Position numbers and translations under genes: made by a program. From contig CAYVQT010000016.1 of assembly GCA_964453665.1 (NCBI GenBank), positions 1 through 52,106 on the forward strand: a stretch of DNA of 52,106 bases, written 5' to 3'. Of this stretch, positions 8,466 to 16,147 are shown piece by piece (position 1 is the first letter of the stretch; the number at the start of each line of letters is the position of its first letter). This DNA is from DAOUTY01 sp964453665. Its GTDB lineage: Bacteria; Chloroflexota; Dehalococcoidia; SZUA-161. The notes under the pieces are model-generated. The model worked only from the letters and a program-made list of their open reading frames with translations. It ran no database searches and was not told where the DNA came from.

Positions 8466-8750
8466 GTGGCACAGTATCTTATGCTTCACAGCTATGACCC
8501 CAGGACAGCTAAAAGTGAAAGCCAGCCGGGTGTTATGAAGGCGATAGTGGACAGCTTCACCGAAGATACCTACTGCATCGCTAGCTGGCTTGCCCCGGGC
8601 GCTGGGAAGATAGCTTGCCTTTGGGAAGCGCCCTCAGAGCAGGCGATAATAGATGCGTATTCCCCGGAGCTGAACATTCCTGTGGATGGCATCTTTCCTA
8701 CGCTTGTGATTGACTGGGCTGAGGTGAAGAAAACAATGGCAGGTAGCTAG
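8466..8750 (+). CDS. Small protein, DUF4242-like
   Basis: The gene encodes 94 residues from a GTG at 8466. That start is preferred over upstream codons because GGGAGGTGA ends 5 bases before it. The protein runs AQYLMLHSYDPRTA, then EDTYCIASWLAPGAGK, CLWEAPSEQAIIDAYSPEL and IPVDGIFPTLVID. This order (short beta strand, Cys/Trp-rich middle, APSEQAI helix, then an IPVD strand) resembles the ferredoxin-like DUF4242 group of small proteins. The function of that group is not well known and the assignment is by pattern only. It stands alone between the dienoyl-reductase-like gene and an SDR. No signal peptide or membrane segment is visible. Confidence 0.6.
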   Translation: MAQYLMLHSYDPRTAKSESQPGVMKAIVDSFTEDTYCIASWLAPGAGKIACLWEAPSEQAIIDAYSPELNIPVDGIFPTLVIDWAEVKKTMAGS

Positions 8751-8974
8751 CACACAGCAATTGTGCGGACTATCGTATCGCCCTGACCCATGACAGTTTA
8801 AATCTAAGAAGTAAAGTTTTAGATGCCGATAGCACGACGCAACCGGAGACATTGTCTTACAATCGGTTGGCATGGACCTGGAGCAGTAGTATACATTTCA
8901 CAAGGTAATATCAAACGAGAAGTGGCAGCTTCGCAGCCAGGGCCCTTATTCGGGCGTAGCAAAGGAATAATGAG

Positions 8975-9907
8975 ATGCGTGTACTGGTAACAGGTGCGAC
9001 CGGCCATTTCGGGCCCGTCATTTGCGAAGCATTCCTCAGGGACGGGGCTGAGTTACGCGTGCTGCTGCATCGGAAGAAGATCAAGGGCCTGGATACAGCG
9101 GTGGAGATTATGTGGGGTGACATTACACAGCCCGATTCGGTCAAACGAACAGTGGAGGGAGTGGATGCGGTAGTCCACCTGGCGGCTATGGTAGAGCCGA
9201 TGACCGAGCGGAACCCTGAATTGGCGAGCAGGATCAATGTGGGTGGTACCCGGACCATCGTAGACCTCATCAGAGACAGGGGCGTGAGCATTCCCTTCGT
9301 ATATATCTCATCGGCCGCGGTGTTTGGTCCAACCCCTGATGCCACGGATTGCCTTCATCCGGACAGGGACCAGTGCAATCCTGCATCCGTCTACGCCAGG
9401 ACCAAGGTCGAAGCTGAAGAGCTGATTAGAGAGTCGGGAATCGACTACGTGATCCTGCGTTTGACGTCAGTCCCCTACCAGAAGATCAGCTACAGTGACA
9501 TGAAGTACCAGATGTTCATCGTCCCGCTCGAGAACCGGGTGGAATTCTGTCATCCGGATGATGCGACCCTTGCCATTGTCAACTCGGTGAAATACTTCGA
9601 CAAAGTAAAGGGCAGGACTCTGATGATTAGCGGCGGGCCCAGCCAGCGGATACGGTACAAAGACCTGGTGGACGTCGCTCTGAGAACATTTGGCCTGCCC
9701 TTACCACCACGGCACAAGTTTGCCGAGGAGCCTTTTGCCCTGGACTGGTACGACACGAGCGAGTCGCAGGCACTTCTCAACTACCAGAATAAGACTCTCG
9801 ACGACTACTCCCGAGACCTCGCCGCCCAGTTTCCCGCGCCTCTCCTAGCCGCTATGCGTCGCGTTATAGGTCCGCTCTTTGGAAGAGCGATCGTGCGGCT
9901 GATGTAG
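8975..9907 (+). CDS. Extended short-chain dehydrogenase, NAD(P)-dependent epimerase/dehydratase family
   Basis: This 310-residue protein has the nucleotide-binding motif VTGATGHFG (residues 5-13), an acidic WGDIT segment after the second strand, HLAAMV, and the catalytic YARTK (Tyr-x3-Lys) preceded by SSAAVFG. These mark an extended SDR, a family that includes sugar epimerases, 3-beta-hydroxysteroid dehydrogenases and dihydroflavonol reductases. The C-terminal third is the substrate-binding part and gives no clear substrate. An AAAGGAAT ribosome-binding site precedes the ATG. Its location among CoA-ester genes hints at oxidation or reduction of a hydroxyl group in that pathway, but it is transcribed as a separate unit. 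Confidence 0.8.
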   Translation: MRVLVTGATGHFGPVICEAFLRDGAELRVLLHRKKIKGLDTAVEIMWGDITQPDSVKRTVEGVDAVVHLAAMVEPMTERNPELASRINVGGTRTIVDLIRDRGVSIPFVYISSAAVFGPTPDATDCLHPDRDQCNPASVYARTKVEAEELIRESGIDYVILRLTSVPYQKISYSDMKYQMFIVPLENRVEFCHPDDATLAIVNSVKYFDKVKGRTLMISGGPSQRIRYKDLVDVALRTFGLPLPPRHKFAEEPFALDWYDTSESQALLNYQNKTLDDYSRDLAAQFPAPLLAAMRRVIGPLFGRAIVRLM

Positions 9908-9999
9908 CAAAGCACCAGGGTCTGCTGCTCCTTTAAAAAACCGAAGTGCTTTTCCATAAAGCGAGCGTCCTTCATACTACTTGCTGGATGGAGGCTGGA

Positions 10000-10536
10000 G
10001 TGAGGCTTATTCTAATATCATTGCTGGCAGCAGCGACTTTAATTTCTTGCAGCGGAGCAGGTAGTTCAGTCCCGACTACGACCACGGAATCATCCGGGGC
10101 GATCCATAACATCCCTATCGAGAATCTGGGCGATGCCTGCCAGTACTGGAATCTGGACTGGGAGGGGCGTGCTCCGCAATTATACGTTGAAATAGTCGCT
10201 GTTAATGCCTTGTATATTCGATCTCACGACTACATACTCGGACAGAACGAATGTGACGATATGGCGGCAGACATCTGGGAAATACTCGCCCGTAAGGGAA
10301 TCATTTCTTTAATTGTGGCTGGCAACCTCGAAATGTCCGGGGAAAGTTACGCCGACTGCAATCACGCGTGGTTGCTCATATATAGCGGAGAGGGCTCCGC
10401 GGCGGCTCTGGAAACGACATGCGGGGAAGTCTATACCTGGCAGGATACAGAGGTTGACCCCAATCTGAAGCAGTACTGGGAGGGATTCATTTACGAGAAG
10501 CCCTCTGACTTGTGGCGAGACTTCAAAGATTGGTGA
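10000..10536 (+). CDS. Lipoprotein with a transglutaminase-like Cys-His arrangement
   Basis: I place the start at the GTG at 10000, preceded by GGAGG with 5-base spacing. This gives a compact lipoprotein signal (VRLILISLLAAATLISC) with lipobox LISC and lipidated Cys17; longer starts are possible. The mature 160-residue part begins with a Ser/Thr-rich linker. The segments NECDDMAADIWEILARKGI, DCNHAWLLIYS and AALETTCGE follow. Cys in an N-terminal helix, His in an HAW strand and an acidic residue in a following strand are the layout of transglutaminase-like/papain-fold proteins. I infer an envelope-anchored enzyme or a degenerate binding form; the substrate is unknown. It lies just upstream of another lipoprotein gene. 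Confidence 0.6.
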   Translation: MRLILISLLAAATLISCSGAGSSVPTTTTESSGAIHNIPIENLGDACQYWNLDWEGRAPQLYVEIVAVNALYIRSHDYILGQNECDDMAADIWEILARKGIISLIVAGNLEMSGESYADCNHAWLLIYSGEGSAAALETTCGEVYTWQDTEVDPNLKQYWEGFIYEKPSDLWRDFKDW

Positions 10537-10721
10537 TAGAACGCAAGGGGTAGAGCTTGTACTGGCGACGGGATAATACAGTGAGATGGCTTAATATGCG
10601 AAGCAAGCGTCAGCTCGGTTTGTATGCATATACGGTCGAAGGGGGTGATATATGCAGTGGTAAGCGATTGTTACATATTGCTGGATACACTCAAAATCGG
10701 TATTAGCACGGAGGTGTCGAA

Positions 10722-11420
10722 ATGGCAAAACAACCGTTTAAGAGACTATCCTCAAAGAATGCCCTTCTTCTTGTGGTAGGGGTCATCGCGCTGGCACTTG
10801 CGCTCTCCTGTGCCAGCCCGGCAACAGAGGAGCCCGGCGAGGCAACACCCACGACTTCCGTAGCCGCGACGCTGCCCGGTACGGAGCCTTACCCCGCGCC
10901 GGACCTGGCGCAGGACATGGGGGCCGGGTACGAGATATTCCTGTATATCGATGGTCTGCCTGGAGAATCGACAGACGAGGAGCATGAGGGCTGGATTGAT
11001 GGCCTCTCTTACAGTCACAGCATTTCCCAACCGGCGGCCGGTTCGATAAGCTCGGGTAGTTCAAGGATCGCCGGGCGAAGCGAACACCAGAGCTTTACGG
11101 TCGTTAAGCAATTGGACAAGACTTCGCCCAAACTGGCACTCTACTGCTGCAGTGGCACGTACATACCTGAAGTGATTCTTGAGCTTTGTTATGCAACGGG
11201 TGATAGATTGCGGTTTATGGAATACACGCTGTCTGACGTAATAGTAAGCTCGGTCAGCCCCAGTGGATCTGTGGAGAGCGGTGAAGCGCTACCGCTTGAG
11301 GAGGTTTCGTTCAGCTACGGCAGGATCGAGTGGAAATACACGGAGATAGACCCTGGGACCGGAAAAGCGAAGGGCAATGTTGAAGCCAATTGGAACTTGA
11401 CCACCAATACCGGCGGATGA
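10722..11420 (+). CDS. Hcp-fold lipoprotein
   Basis: This 232-residue protein starts after a CACGGAGGTG site and has a hydrophobic signal ending in a lipobox-like ALALSC (Cys30), followed by a Thr/Pro-rich linker. From about residue 70 the sequence follows the Hcp family closely: IFLYIDGLPGEST, then WIDGLSYSHSISQP, FTVVKQLDKTSPKLALYCCSG, VIVSSVSPSG, LEEVSFSYGRIEWKY and VEANWNLTTN. Hcp proteins are known as ring-forming tube subunits of type VI secretion and normally have no signal peptide. A lipid-anchored Hcp domain with no secretion genes nearby is unusual. It may be a surface adhesin-like or enzyme-associated beta-barrel. The domain call is strong; the role is open. Confidence 0.8.
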   Translation: MAKQPFKRLSSKNALLLVVGVIALALALSCASPATEEPGEATPTTSVAATLPGTEPYPAPDLAQDMGAGYEIFLYIDGLPGESTDEEHEGWIDGLSYSHSISQPAAGSISSGSSRIAGRSEHQSFTVVKQLDKTSPKLALYCCSGTYIPEVILELCYATGDRLRFMEYTLSDVIVSSVSPSGSVESGEALPLEEVSFSYGRIEWKYTEIDPGTGKAKGNVEANWNLTTNTGG

Positions 11421-11450
11421 GGGATTAAGAGCGCAAAACGAGTGGCGATT

Positions 11451-11503
11451 GGGTGTGCTAACAGTATGCCCTCCGGTTCCCGTTAGCACACCCTGCATCT
11501 TTT
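11451..11503 (+). terminator. Intrinsic terminator-like hairpin after the Hcp-lipoprotein gene
   Basis: A perfect 12-bp inverted repeat is seen: GGGTGTGCTAAC at 11451-11462 and GTTAGCACACCC at 11482-11493, with a 19-base loop, followed by CTTTT at 11499-11503. It lies 30 bases after the stop of the Hcp-like gene and faces the convergent surface-protein gene, so it could act for both. Confidence 0.65.
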
Positions 11504-11593
11504 AAAGGAAAGTTTATCTGGGGCAGCTACCCGGATATGCCGCCGTCTGGCCGTTATTCGCTAATCCAATTTGTTTCCACATTTCTACAGGTC

Positions 11594-11866
11594 TTACTCG
11601 TATTCCAGGCCGGAGACGCCCGAAACAGTAAGTATGCCAGCATCCATCGTCTTCACCCAGTAGCCCATGCAGTCCACCATTTCAGTGAGATCGCCGCCCC
11701 AGCCAGGTACCCAGGATGTCCAGGGATTGCCCGGCCTGCTGTTATCGTAGCCCCAGACTATGGTAACGTCGCCGGTAAATCCGGAGATGCCCGACTCGAC
11801 ATTAGGGCTGTCAGGCACCAGCGGCAGGCTCATGAGATTCCAGTCCTGGTTTAGCGATATATCCCT
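11594..11866 (-). pseudogene. Out-of-frame 3' part of the repeat surface protein (second repeat domain)
   Basis: Read on the minus strand in the +1 frame relative to the gene at 11811-12758, this part encodes RDISLNQDWNLMSLPLVPD, then a second copy of the domain TIVWGYDNSRPGNPWTSWVP with MVDCMGYWVK, and stops at 11594. It has no start of its own with a ribosome-binding site. It aligns with the in-frame first domain RDILLNQGWNLVGLPLVPI. Removing one 13-bp unit from the repeat at 11867-11905 puts both domains into one frame. This is therefore the detached C-terminus of the upstream gene: a pseudogene part, a phase-off state, or a sequence error. Confidence 0.75.
11659..11769. repeat. 111-bp repeat, copy A (coding for the second WGYDNSRPGNPW domain)
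   Basis: This stretch matches 11948-12058 at all but three positions by eye. It encodes the core of a surface-protein domain on the minus strand. The near identity at DNA level points to recent duplication or gene conversion within the gene. Confidence 0.85.
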
Positions 11867-12758
11867 GTCTCCCCCGGGTGTCTCCCCCGGGTGTCACCCC
11901 CGGGTAGCCATAGACCCTGAGTGTATCCGCGGTGCTCATCTTGATCCAGTAGCCCATGCAGTCTACCATTTCAGTGAGATCGCCGCCCCAGCCAGGTACC
12001 CAGGATGTCCAGGGATTGCCCGGCCTGCTGTTGTCGTAACCCCAGACTATGGTAACGTTATCCGTTATTCCGGCGAGGATAACATCGATATCTGGGTCAA
12101 TGGGAACCAGCGGCAGACCGACAAGGTTCCAGCCCTGATTGAGAAGGATATCGCGATACCCTATGGGGGTAGGCTCAGGAGTAGAGGCATATACAACGAA
12201 GTAGGTAAAACTGCTTACCTCAGCTGCTACCGTGTGATTTACCGTGTTTACGGTCGAGGGGAGCTCTACCCACTGGCCCTTTGATACATCGTAATATGCG
12301 ATAACCAGATCTTCCTCGGTAACATCTTCTGCAATCAGGCCAGGGTCATAGCTTATAGTTATCTCGATCGGAGGATTGAAGGTGGCACCATCTGGTTTAT
12401 AGTCATAAACACAGCCCACTACATTTTGTGGTTCTGGGAAGCCGTAGCATATCTCCTCTATCGTTATCTCCAGCAGACATTCTCCGCCTGTGGTAAGCGC
12501 CGTAGTGCCGCTGGGAATATAAATACCCAATATTCCAGCAAAAGAACTCTGCTGTATGTCCTCCTGCACCACGCAGTCCCCATCGATAACACCTGACAGA
12601 TCGACAGTCTCCTCAGTGGTAAGAGGGGGAGGTGTTTCTGATAGCCTTATCGCTTGCCCATCTTCGACAAATGCCCAGCCATAGGTGATATACAAGCCAA
12701 ATAACATCAGGATTAGAAAGAGTGCAAGTATAGGGCGGAAAGCCATCTTCTTTTCCAC
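11811..12758 (-). CDS. Secreted repeat-domain surface protein, frame broken near its 3' end
   Basis: The minus-strand gene starts at a GTG (12758) behind AGAGGGG. It has an N-terminal hydrophobic segment (ALFLILMLFGLYITYGWAF, residues about 11-29) typical of an export signal. A beta-rich region follows (GATFNPPIEITISYDPGLI, then an AYYDVSKGQWVELPS segment), resembling ZU5-like or other extracellular beta domains. A short Pro/Thr linker leads to the domain RDILLNQGWNLVGLPLVPI with TIVWGYDNSRPGNPWTSW. After GYPGVTPGGD the frame enters the 13-bp repeat and continues only into an unrelated tail (TRGRQGYIAKPGL) before a stop at 11811. The intact protein would have ended at 11594 with a second copy of the domain. 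I infer a cell-surface protein with unknown ligand. Confidence 0.75.
   Translation of the reverse strand: MEKKMAFRPILALFLILMLFGLYITYGWAFVEDGQAIRLSETPPPLTTEETVDLSGVIDGDCVVQEDIQQSSFAGILGIYIPSGTTALTTGGECLLEITIEEICYGFPEPQNVVGCVYDYKPDGATFNPPIEITISYDPGLIAEDVTEEDLVIAYYDVSKGQWVELPSTVNTVNHTVAAEVSSFTYFVVYASTPEPTPIGYRDILLNQGWNLVGLPLVPIDPDIDVILAGITDNVTIVWGYDNSRPGNPWTSWVPGWGGDLTEMVDCMGYWIKMSTADTLRVYGYPGVTPGGDTRGRQGYIAKPGLESHEPAAGA
11867..11905. repeat. Three tandem copies of a 13-bp unit that breaks a reading frame
   Basis: On the plus strand GTCTCCCCCGGGT occurs twice (11867-11879, 11880-11892) and GTCACCCCCGGGT once (11893-11905). Because 13 is not a multiple of three, each gain or loss of a unit changes the frame of the minus-strand gene. 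With two units the upstream and downstream parts of the surface protein are in one frame; with the three present they are not. Confidence 0.9.
11948..12058. repeat. 111-bp repeat, copy B (coding for the first WGYDNSRPGNPW domain)
   Basis: This is the partner of 11659-11769, in the same orientation, with about three mismatches. It lies in the intact frame of the surface-protein gene. Confidence 0.85.
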
Positions 12759-12808
12759 TAATCCCCTCTCTTAATTGTAAGTTGTTTTAAAATATATTGC
12801 CTGTGTTT

Positions 12809-12838
12809 ATTATAAACATAGCTGCAGAATACCTGCAA
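12809..12838 (-). promoter_or_regulatory. Possible sigma-70-type promoter of the surface-protein gene
   Basis: On the minus strand a perfect TATAAT (12814-12809) lies about 50 bases upstream of the GTG start, with a weak TTGCAG (12838-12833) at 18-base spacing. The -10 is strong and the -35 is poor. Confidence 0.35.
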
Positions 12839-13699
12839 GAATCAGATTGTGGTACGCACCACCAAGTCCAACGTCCAGTGGCTCTAACTTAAAGGTGGTA
12901 TCCTTTATGGGGGCAGGCCACTGCTGTCAGCCTCTTCATTCAGTGGCAAAAGGAAAAGAAGTTGGGAAGGCAACAACAGATGGAAAAACAGAGCAAGTAG
13001 TTCTCCTCTATCTCCACCAACCTCATTACCAATTCTAATTCTGTAATTGCATCATGCACGCGCAGTGGTTCGTCACCAGCACTATAGTTAGTCTTGAGCT
13101 ATATAGCAATCAACCACTCTCGTCGTTAGCTCAATATCTGGTAATCTGACTCGGTAAATGTAAGGCGTATTGCGGCCACGCAATCCTGGTCATACTGGGG
13201 TTAGGGACTGGGGAACAGTCTCTGAGTTAGGCGAAATAGATGTTGAAAAAAGGAATCTTTTTAGAGGGCTACTCCAGAATAGCGATACTGTTACAGATAC
13301 TGGAAACAGGGCTGGTTATGGGATGCTCCAGAACCACTTGCTTCTAAATCTCACGTCATGCTAACCTGGTATTAGGTAGAGAACGTTCAGCTTGAGCGAT
13401 CTGTGTAGAGTTATTATCGAGAATAGCGATGTGAGTCGTAAAATTAGCTGTCTTCTGAGTAGTAATTACTCTGGCTTGTGTCCTGATGGCACCTGCCGAC
13501 ATTAATCATAAACGGCTCCTTTGAATTTGTATGGCAATAATACTGTTTATATAAGCATCCCTGGTAGCATCGAACGCCGGACCCGATGGAGAGCAGTAAG
13601 TTCACCAAACGCAATAAATCAATCGAAAGTTGAATTGACAAGGTAGCAGCGTTGTAGTACTTTTTTCAGGGTTATCATGCAATATGAAAGGCGTTGCGG
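12839..13699. other. Long intergenic region without supported genes
   Basis: About 860 bases separate the surface-protein promoter from the next SDR gene. Open frames at 12847-13038 and 13170-13364 lack ribosome-binding sites and recognisable motifs, and I do not support them. No inverted repeat, tRNA or transposase remnant was recognised. The region could be decayed coding sequence. The SDR ribosome-binding site GAAAGG lies at 13686-13691. Confidence 0.45.
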
Positions 13700-14470
13700 A
13701 TGAATGTCATTGACCTTTTTAAACTGGAAGGAAAAGTCGCTATTGTAACCGGCGGGTCCAGAGGGCTGGGTTTCTGGATGGCTGAAGGGCTGGCAGAGGC
13801 CGGCGCGGATGTCGTCCTCTGCGCCAGAAAGCTTGAGCCGTGCGAGGAGGCAGCCAAGGCCATACGAGAGATCGGAGTTCGCAGTCTCGCTGTCGGATGT
13901 GATGTGACCGATCCTGACGGGGTCAAAAACCTGGTTGAAATGACTATTGCTGAATTCGGGCGAGTAGATATTCTGATCAACAACGCGGGTTTCATCTGGG
14001 AGACTCCACCGGAAGATGTAACACTCGAAACATGGAATAAAACCCTGGCTGTTAATGCGACAGGCACTTTTCTCTGTAGCCAGGAAGCAGGTAGGCAAAT
14101 GATTAAACAGGGTCATGGCAAGATAATCAATATAGCTTCGATATCCGGTTTGCGATCTGTGGACCCCGAGCTATCCGATACTATACCTTACAGCGCCGCC
14201 AAAGGAGCTGTCGTAGCGTTTACACGCGATCTCGCTCGCAAATGGTGTAAATATAATATCTCTGTAAACGCAATAGCTCCGGGGTATTTCAGTACCAAGA
14301 TGTCGAAGTATCTTGTGGAGAATCGCCAGCCTCAATTAATGAATGCCATTCACATGAAAAGGTTAGGGGCGAGAGAAGAAATACAAGGAGTTGCGGTATT
14401 CCTTGCGTCTTCAGCCTCTAACTACGTGACTGGCCAGACGCTTGTGGTAGACGGCGGCGTGACAATGTAG
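13700..14470 (+). CDS. Classical short-chain dehydrogenase/reductase (FabG-like)
   Basis: This protein has 256 residues from the ATG at 13700, chosen because GAAAGG ends 8 bases upstream; a TTG at 13694 is less likely. It has the classical SDR order: cofactor loop TGGSRGLGFWMAEG near the N-terminus, NNAG in the middle, the catalytic Ser in NIASISG, the YSAAK active-site pair, and NAIAPGYFSTKM. The C-terminus GQTLVVDGGVTM is typical of FabG-like 3-oxoacyl reductases and related alcohol dehydrogenases. It is likely an oxidoreductase of a hydroxyacyl-CoA or alicyclic alcohol, grouped with the downstream acyl-CoA dehydrogenase and enoyl-CoA hydratase. A strong hairpin follows the stop, so it may be transcribed separately. 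Confidence 0.85.
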   Translation: MNVIDLFKLEGKVAIVTGGSRGLGFWMAEGLAEAGADVVLCARKLEPCEEAAKAIREIGVRSLAVGCDVTDPDGVKNLVEMTIAEFGRVDILINNAGFIWETPPEDVTLETWNKTLAVNATGTFLCSQEAGRQMIKQGHGKIINIASISGLRSVDPELSDTIPYSAAKGAVVAFTRDLARKWCKYNISVNAIAPGYFSTKMSKYLVENRQPQLMNAIHMKRLGAREEIQGVAVFLASSASNYVTGQTLVVDGGVTM

Positions 14471-14488
14471 ACTTTGCCCCTGCAGGGT

Positions 14489-14512
14489 AGCCTGGAGCCG
14501 ATGCTCCAGGCT
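14489..14512 (+). terminator. Perfect 10-bp hairpin after the SDR gene
   Basis: AGCCTGGAGC (14489-14498) and GCTCCAGGCT (14503-14512) form a perfect stem with a 4-base loop, 18 bases after the SDR stop. No T-run follows, so termination may be weak or Rho-assisted. An mRNA-stabilising role is also possible. Confidence 0.5.
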
Positions 14513-14609
14513 GTGTTGAAGCGGATACTTCGACCTATCCCGTGGAAATCTTGTCGAATGCAGGACTGGCGTTTAAAAGCTGGAGAATGATTTTATCAGG
14601 AGAGTAGTC

Positions 14610-16124
14610 ATGTACACAGGAGAAAAATACTTGTGGTGGAATGAAGCAGAAAGGAAGCTGGCTGATGAAGTGGCGGATTTTTCGGACAACGTAATAAGTC
14701 GAGATATTAATGAAATCGAGAGGACAAAGAAATTCCCCTGGAACTGGTTTGAGGAAATGGGCAGGAAGGGCTGGTACGGGGCTTTTATCCCTGAAGAATA
14801 CGGCGGCATGGGAAAGGGGATCGGCAGCACCACCGGTTTCTGCATCGTATTGGAGGAAATCGCCCGGGGGGCGCCCGTCGCCGTGGACTTCTATGAGACG
14901 ACCATCTACGGATATTCTCCCATCGTCAGGTTTGGAACCGGGGAGCAAAAAAGAAGGTGGCTTCCCAAACTGGCCACCGGCGAGCTCTTCGCCGCAATCG
15001 TTATTACCGAACCTTTTATGGGCTCCGATGCGGCTAACATTCAAACAACGGCTGTGCTTCAAGGTGGTGAATACGTAATCAACGGTAAAAAGCGGTTTAT
15101 CACCCTCGGCGGTATTGCCAACCTGTACGTGGTCTACTGCAAGACCAGCGATGCTCCCGAAGACCGTAAGAATCACCGGCATCTGAGCGCCTTCGTGGTG
15201 GAAAAAGGGACTCCGGGATTTACGGTGGAGGCTATACATGACCCAACGGGACGTTTCGGATCCAGACACGCTGTGCTGGACTTTGACAACGTGCGTATCC
15301 CCGAAGAGAACCGTATCTTGAACGAGGGCGAGGGCTGGAAAGTCCTTACCGATGCCCTGAATATCGAAAGGCTCGGGGTTGCGGCCGGCGCTGTCGGGAC
15401 ATCCAGGGCAGCCATTTCAGCCACCGCAGACTATGTGACCCGGCGTGTGGCCTTCAACCAGACGCTGGCCGACATACCCGGCGTTCAAACAATGTGTGGA
15501 GATATGGTGACCAGGACTGAGTTGATTGGTCTATTAGTCTTCTATTCGGCCCATAAGATGGACCTGGGCATTGATGTTCCTCTGGGCTCCACCATAGCCA
15601 AGGTCTTTGCCACTCAATCACTGATGCAAACCGTGCTGGATGCCGTTCAGTGCCACGGCGGGGACGGGTACATGCGGAACTACCCCGTTGAAAGGCTGAT
15701 GCGGGACTCCAAGCTCATCGAAATAGGCGCGGGGGCCAACGAGCTCATGCAGCACCTGGTCTGGAGGCTCTGGTTAAAGGACTATCTGGCCCTGCGCAGC
15801 GCGAGCAGGAGCCCGGTTACACGCAGCAGTATCACTGGCCCGGAAGCGAAAGATAAAATCATGGAGGCTTTAGCAGATTTCTACTGTCAGCATCCCGCCC
15901 TCTACATGGAGCGGGAAGAGATGATGGGGAAGCTGGGGCTGACAGGTGAAGACCTGGATAAGCACCTAGAGGCTGTGGAAGCGGAAAAGCTCGTTGCCCT
16001 GTACCGGAAGCGGGGGAACATTACGATGGCCAAGGCCACCTATGCAGGCCTGAAACAGGCCAAACCCCAGGAGAACTATACGTTCTATCCGGATTTTGTC
16101 GACAGGGAAAGAGAGACATTCTAG
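14610..16124 (+). CDS. Acyl-CoA dehydrogenase with a C-terminal extension
   Basis: This is a 504-residue flavoprotein of the acyl-CoA dehydrogenase family, about 110-120 residues longer than the usual 380-390. It has the flavin/substrate segment AIVITEPFMGSDAANI (129-144) and the family segment CHGGDGYMRNYPVERLMRD (348-366). At the position of the MCAD catalytic Glu the sequence is EIGAGANE (371-378), that is, Ala. Glu253 in ALNIERLG sits where isovaleryl-CoA and long-chain dehydrogenases carry their catalytic base, so an active enzyme of that type is expected. The extra C-terminus (about 400-504) is charged and helical with no family I recognise. An AGGAGAG site precedes the ATG. The enoyl-CoA hydratase gene follows. 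Confidence 0.88.
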   Translation: MYTGEKYLWWNEAERKLADEVADFSDNVISRDINEIERTKKFPWNWFEEMGRKGWYGAFIPEEYGGMGKGIGSTTGFCIVLEEIARGAPVAVDFYETTIYGYSPIVRFGTGEQKRRWLPKLATGELFAAIVITEPFMGSDAANIQTTAVLQGGEYVINGKKRFITLGGIANLYVVYCKTSDAPEDRKNHRHLSAFVVEKGTPGFTVEAIHDPTGRFGSRHAVLDFDNVRIPEENRILNEGEGWKVLTDALNIERLGVAAGAVGTSRAAISATADYVTRRVAFNQTLADIPGVQTMCGDMVTRTELIGLLVFYSAHKMDLGIDVPLGSTIAKVFATQSLMQTVLDAVQCHGGDGYMRNYPVERLMRDSKLIEIGAGANELMQHLVWRLWLKDYLALRSASRSPVTRSSITGPEAKDKIMEALADFYCQHPALYMEREEMMGKLGLTGEDLDKHLEAVEAEKLVALYRKRGNITMAKATYAGLKQAKPQENYTFYPDFVDRERETF

Positions 16125-16147
16125 GGGGAGGATCGAAAGGCGACGTG

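Noticed and set aside
10722..11420. Hcp-like gene as evidence for a type VI secretion system
   Set aside because: No VgrG, sheath or membrane-complex genes are in the window and the protein has a lipoprotein signal.
11867..11905. The 13-bp repeat as a CRISPR or iteron
   Set aside because: Units are directly adjacent, only three, and lie inside a coding region; they are a simple tandem repeat.
12847..13364. Two small plus-strand open frames in the long gap before the SDR
   Set aside because: Composition is not protein-like, no ribosome-binding sites, no recognisable family.
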